Shown: positions 59,531 through 64,000 of the stretch, piece by piece
Layout: every line of letters begins with the position of its first letter
How positions within the stretch are numbered: position 1 is the first letter of the stretch
DNA from: Prostheceraeus crozeri
Lineage: Eukaryota; Platyhelminthes; Polycladida; Euryleptidae
Length of the DNA: 64,000 nucleotides
Reading direction: 5' to 3'
Assembly (NCBI GenBank): GCA_907163375.1
Contig: CAJQUW010001761.1
Span: 1-64,000 of the forward strand
The notes under the pieces: model-generated
Databases searched by the model: none
Told to the model about the DNA's origin: nothing
What the model saw: only the letters and a program-made list of their open reading frames with translations
Made by a program: the position numbers and the translations under genes

Positions 59531-59640
59531 AATAACAAAAGGCCTTTCACCTGCGTCTTACAGGGCAATTGTGTTATTCTTCACATTTGCTGTCCAAGCA
59601 TGTCAAATCAGTTAGCAAGTATACATCGGAGAATAACAAA
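59531..59640. mobile_element. 92-bp insertion with 9-bp target duplication
   Basis: AATAACAAA occurs at 59531-59539 and again at 59632-59640, flanking 92 bases. Unit A has a single AATAACAAA (28568-28576) and no insert. That is the signature of an insertion in B after the duplication. The insert has no inverted ends, no tRNA boxes and no coding frame. Confidence 0.75.
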
Positions 59641-61991
59641 CGGTGTTGGGATAATTGTCAGCATTGACACTATTATGGTTATGCTCTAATAAATATGAAT
59701 GCTGTCAACAACATCACGTGTCATGAGGATTTTCGAAAATGAATTCCACTGCACTTAATTTTGCTGCCTCCTATCAAAAATGCAATTAAATGACTGATTT
59801 GTAATAACTATAGCCAACTTAGGTAAATGATTGCTTAACTTACAATGTGATAACCACATATCAGGAGAAACAGTGTCCCTTAAGTGCCTTTTGAGGTAGC
59901 CTACTACTATACAGTGCATACATTAAAACCCAATAGCTTCCAGGATTCTAGAGCACAGGTAGGCCTATGTGGTTTTAGCTTCTCCATCTTACAAAAGATA
60001 ATATTTTTTATGATAACCTTTGCAGCTGTACTTTTTGCTCCGTTTTCGACGCCTCCATGATTTTGCATTCCTCAGTTTCAATAATGTATTGAAATGAAAT
60101 GTCAAAATTGAAAATCCAACATCAAGAATTAGTCTCCGCAAGGTGATTTTAAACAACTTTGCAATTGATCAATTACTCCTTCCGTCTGCTATTGCAATTT
60201 ATTGATTGCTTCATGTTGCAATTAGGATCACCTGCTGACTTATTCCAGTACTTAGCTTATAATTAATTTTTGATAACCCATAGCAGAGCTAAAATACGGG
60301 GCACCATCAGTGACCCGTGACCCGCATTGGCGTGCATTGAGCCGTATTTCTAGATACTGAATTTACATCTAATTAAATCACAAAATAGTGTATGCTTGAC
60401 CGCTCGTGATCATTCTAGCGTGGACGACTACATGAAGAATTACTTGAGAATGAAGTAACCTCTAAAATGAAAGTTATTCTTCATGAAAACATTAGTGTGT
60501 ATCTGCACAATTAAATTTATCTCAGGAATAGAAAATCATGCTTTTAAAAACATGATTTCAAACCTATATGTTATGTTATGCACTGGTGAGGAACAGAATA
60601 TAATATTAATGCATGTGCTGTACAATGGTCATGCATATAACATTTGGAGTTAACGCAGTTTTTCAAATCTTTGCACTTGTCTGAAATTGCCCATAACTCG
60701 GGTATGACACCGGCAGTAGAAAATAAATCCGAGTTCTGTATAAATCCAAGTGGACGGAGCTCGCTTCCAGCGCTTCCGGGTCAGAGACGCTGATTTAATG
60801 ATGCTATAGATGCATTAAATGCCGACTGTCTTCCTGTCGGAAATTCCTGTTTCTTGTTGGATTATCATTGAAGAACATTCAGTAGGTCATTAGAAAGGCT
60901 TAAATACAAACAAATATAAAAAAACAAATATATTCATTGAAGACCGGTCAGCATGGAGGGGTGACACGCGCGCAACACTGGTGACCTGAGTCAAAAGCAA
61001 TGACCCGGCTACCCGTGAGCTCTCCCCACATGTAGGGGTGTGCTGCGTAGACAGCATGATGGAGGACCTATAGCAAATAGTAGTAAATAGCACAGAGTAG
61101 GGATATATAGGTAGTGTCGACTCAAAAAAGTATCTTTATACAGTAAACATTTTCTATGAAAAGATTCAATTTTTCCGGAGATTGCGATCCCGTGTCCAAA
61201 AAATTATTTGAGCACTTTTAAAAAAGTCAAAATTTTGCAAATTTATATACTGCCGACATGGAAGCCCCTTTATAAGTAGCATGAAAAAAATTGGATATCA
61301 AAAGGAATGAATATTTGCTAATAAGCATCCTAACTAAGCGGAAATTGAGCTAATTTGCAAGGGAATTTCATGAGCCGCATTATAATGGAAGTCTTTCTTG
61401 CTTACTTGCGAGATCTTACTTTGTTTTCTTGACTGAAATTTCAACTTTTTAATTCAATTTTCAACGGCATGATTTAATGATTCACTAAATTCATGTATCA
61501 TTTCTTGAATCTGAATAATGATGTGGACCCATTTACATCTTTTAAAGTTAATTGAAATCATTGTCTTTGATTATGTTGTTTTACTGTGCCAGCGCCATGT
61601 TGCTTATGATATGATCTCGCTTAAGAAGATTCTCTCAAGGTTAAGCATGAAAGCAATATCATCATCGAGTTGCTAATTTAACAAGCATCACATCTCCAAG
61701 GCTGTCATGACACGGACGATCTGTAAAATACCATAATTCCTTCTGCATTACAATCATGATCACTCAATTCCGTTGTAATTTCTTCAAAACTGCAAAAATT
61801 TACATATCTCACATTTGGTGACAATTCCATCTGTATCCCTCACGAGTTCATTTAATAAAATCGAAAGTGTATACACATTTGGGATTTAATAAATGCAGAG
61901 TTACCACTCTACCTAATATACTTACTGTATGGTAAATAGTAGTCGCCAAAAGCCCTTGGCTTGTTTTCATTCTTATTCAATCTTTTTCTAG

Positions 61992-62660
61992 GTACGCAGC
62001 GTCAAGCACCCGATGAAGATAGTAAGGAGAAGTGTGGTTGACCTCATCGTTTTCCTCCTATGCTTCATTCAATTCCTCCTCTGTGCTCCTTACGCCATCC
62101 TCACAACGGCTTTTTACTGTCCTGCTTGGGGAAGATTTAAGTTCCTCTTCTCTCGTCAGGAGGTGACCCTGTATCGTGTTTATGTCGAGGCCATTCTTCA
62201 CACTATTCTGCCGACCATCCTTGTGGCTGCAGTGTCTCATTCTCTCTTGCAGGAGGTCCGGAAGGCAAATGTGTTCCGAGCAGGAGCTGGAGTGTCCAAT
62301 AATGCTCCTCTCTCAGTCTCCAAGGCCGTCCTGAAATTAAATTTAATCTTCCTTGCGTGCAACATTCCCCACGCCGTTTACATCGCACTCTACATCTACA
62401 GGCTAGTACACGGAGCGGGATTCGGCTTAGAGATCAAGAACATGATCGTTGTATTCGCTGACTTAGCCGCCTGTGTGAATTCTGGAATTAATTTCCTGAT
62501 CTATTACACAACTGATTTCCGCTTCAAAGAGTCGTGCCAGCTTTTTCTCGGAAGGGGAGAAAGATCGAGTCAGCAGATATCCTTCTCCAACAGAAGCAAT
62601 ACCAGAGAGGAATTTGTACAACATGGAAGGAAGGATGTCGTGGGAGAGACACAGACATGA
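61992..62660 (+). CDS. Rhodopsin-class GPCR, copy B, exon 2
   Basis: 222 codons plus TGA after the acceptor CTTTTTCTAG. The intron is 9895 bases, longer than in copy A because of inserted elements. Four bases differ from A over 669: V278A in the last extracellular loop, F322L just after TM7, and two silent changes. TM4-TM7 landmarks match copy A (P210, CNIP at 259-262, NFLIY at 303-307, serine-rich tail). The AATAAA present after copy A is mutated here; the next downstream is at 63064-63069, between the two R2 arms. Confidence 0.9.
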   Translation, partial: VRSVKHPMKIVRRSVVDLIVFLLCFIQFLLCAPYAILTTAFYCPAWGRFKFLFSRQEVTLYRVYVEAILHTILPTILVAAVSHSLLQEVRKANVFRAGAGVSNNAPLSVSKAVLKLNLIFLACNIPHAVYIALYIYRLVHGAGFGLEIKNMIVVFADLAACVNSGINFLIYYTTDFRFKESCQLFLGRGERSSQQISFSNRSNTREEFVQHGRKDVVGETQT

Positions 62661-62720
62661 ATTCATCACGCCTTACCAATTCCTGCAGACTGTTTCACAA
62701 TTCTCAACAAAGCATTCTAA

Positions 62721-62968
62721 TCTGGCAGCAAAAACGAGTCTCTGCAGGGAACGAAGCCGAAGATGAGCCGTTCACAGAATGATGTACACCCTATGCCTAC
62801 TACAAATCCGAACGTTTGCCGAGTTCTAACTCGTTCCTCTTCTTGTCAGATAGGATCAAAGAAAAGCAGGTGTTAATGTAATGAGAGGCAAGCTGAAGTT
62901 TTTTGCAAAAAAGAAAATTTCAATGTTTTCTCTTAACAGCTGAAAAGTTCTAAGTCTAGAGCCATAAT
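62721..62968 (-). repeat. R2 inverted-repeat left arm, 3' of GPCR B
   Basis: Begins 60 nt after the stop codon. The reverse complement aligns with 63192-63437 along its whole length, with shared blocks such as GATCCT.TC.GACAAGAAGAG, CTCGGCA.ACG and TCGGC.TCGTTCCCTGCA. This is the undisturbed form of the structure interrupted in unit A. Confidence 0.82.
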
Positions 62969-63191
62969 TTTTGACATGGAATGTCGTCAAGTCATTTCCT
63001 ATCATCTGCTGGTGATATTATCATGCTTCTGATCGGCTGTGTGTGAGACTGTGGTTCAATGTGAATAAAGTGGGCCAACATGTTGTTGTTTGCCAGCAGT
63101 AGTAGGCTTGCCAAATCTGAGTTTGTGTAGCTTCACAGATAAATGTTCGTGAACATGATAAAAAATGACCTGAAGGCGTTCCATGTTTAAC

Positions 63192-63437
63192 ATTATACCT
63201 CTAGACTTACATCTAGTAATTCTCAGTTGATGAGAGAAAACATTTGGATTTTTTTTCTCAAAAACTGCAATCTGTGTCACATTGGATTAAAATGTGTTTT
63301 TCTTTGATCCTGTCCGACAAGAAGAGGAACTATCCAGAGCTCGGCAGACGCCCAGATTCGCAGTATGCATAGGGTGTGCATCACTCTGCGAAACTCATTT
63401 TCGGCCTCGTTCCCTGCAAAAAACTCGTTCCGGCTGC
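63192..63437 (+). repeat. R2 inverted-repeat right arm, unit B
   Basis: Partner of 62721-62968 across a spacer of about 220 bases that contains an AATAAA (63064-63069). Confidence 0.82.
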
Positions 63438-63893
63438 GACATTCCATTGATGAGTCGCTGATGATTTCCGATTTCCAATCGGTTGATTTTTTATTATTCA
63501 AAGGTACTGAAGCTCTTCAGCGATCATAGAAATTGAAAAAGAATAAAGCATGCAGAGCAGAACTATATTTATATTTCACTGAAAAAATCTTTGGCGCATT
63601 TGCTTGTGAATTTCTTTGAAGATTGGTTTCTGAGATGGTCTTGGTGCATGCAGATGATCATCTGTCAACAGTCGCCGTCGAACGGTTCTTCTTCTTCTAT
63701 TAATATCAATTTTTGTGATTTACCCAACTGTTTCGAAAGAGAATTCACAGACTTTTCGAAGCACAATCGATTTACGCTACCTATCTTATCATTATGCCTC
63801 GTGTACTTTTTACATCGTAACAAAATTGCCGATTTCTTGATGGATATTTGAGAGAATGGTCAATAGCAATATCGAAATACTCCTTTTCTAACA

Positions 63894-64000
63894 TAGAAAT
63901 TAACAATACCATAGAAAGTCCTAGAATGGAAATTGCATGAAAATTATGGCACACGCCGGGGGAACTTAGTTGGGGCAAAATGCAAATTGTACGAGCTGGT
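63894..64000. other. No recognised feature
   Basis: Beyond the last point of alignment between units A and B. Confidence 0.4.

Larger units (their letters stand above)
41367..63893 (+). repeat. Tandem segmental duplication, unit B
   Basis: Collinear with 17691-34966. Blocks present here and absent from A are 42882-45803, 45903-48169, about 48870-49738, 53153-53782, 55618-58261 and 59540-59631. It holds GPCR copy B. Unit B is longer than A mainly through these insertions. Alignment ends at TCCTTTTCTAAC near 63893. Confidence 0.93.

Noticed and set aside
1-64000. CRISPR array, operons, riboswitches, LTR retrotransposons or Polintons
   Set aside because: No regularly spaced repeats, no gag, integrase or capsid-like frames, and no paired long terminal repeats were seen; the gene structure is that of an animal genome.

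Overview
The window is nuclear DNA of an invertebrate animal. The evidence is spliced genes with GT-AG introns several kb long, a metazoan-type histone H2B, AT-rich intergenic DNA (estimated by eye), and many animal transposon families: mariner, Tigger/pogo, a Tc1-like element, Crypton, LINEs and Penelope-like remnants. I cannot name the phylum or species from this sequence.

The backbone is a tandem segmental duplication. Unit A (recognisable from about 12.86 kb, continuous from about 17.69 to 34.97 kb) and unit B (from about 40.40 kb, continuous from about 41.37 to 63.89 kb) each carry one copy of the same two-exon rhodopsin-class GPCR on the + strand. Copy A is 23247-23654 joined to 30977-31645. 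Copy B is 51689-52096 joined to 61992-62660. Each encodes 358 residues with seven membrane segments and an intron of 7.3 or 9.9 kb. The proteins differ at four positions. Older, diverged fragments of the same locus lie at 3.06-3.91 kb (inverted intron piece) and 8.24-9.80 kb (5' flank), so the locus has duplicated more than once.

Comparing A with B gives filled and empty sites for later insertions. Only A has a double hairpin (21085-21431), an ~800-bp block with a tRNA-like sequence (19824-20629), and a 2.1-kb mariner-superfamily transposon (31982-34114) that itself holds a second, truncated mariner. Only B has a 2.9-kb block with a perfect 36-bp-arm hairpin and a Crypton recombinase remnant, a histone H2B reading frame flanked by long inverted repeats (about 48870-49738), an internally deleted Tc1-like element plus a LINE reverse transcriptase scrap (55618-58261), and a 92-bp insertion bounded by a 9-bp target duplication (59531-59640).

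Outside the units, 0-12.8 kb and 35-40.4 kb hold transposon remnants (Tigger, LINE), five copies of an unnamed repeat family (R1, one locus a ~1-kb palindrome), and long stretches with nothing I can support. No CRISPR, operon or prokaryotic feature was seen.

The observations that best merit follow-up are: (1) a family of hairpins whose loop-proximal stem varies while CGAG flanks and a GTTA/ATA loop are kept; (2) H2B inside an inverted-repeat insertion; (3) a ~240-bp inverted repeat starting 60 nt after the stop codon of both GPCR copies; (4) GPCR exons far less diverged than parts of the surrounding duplication.
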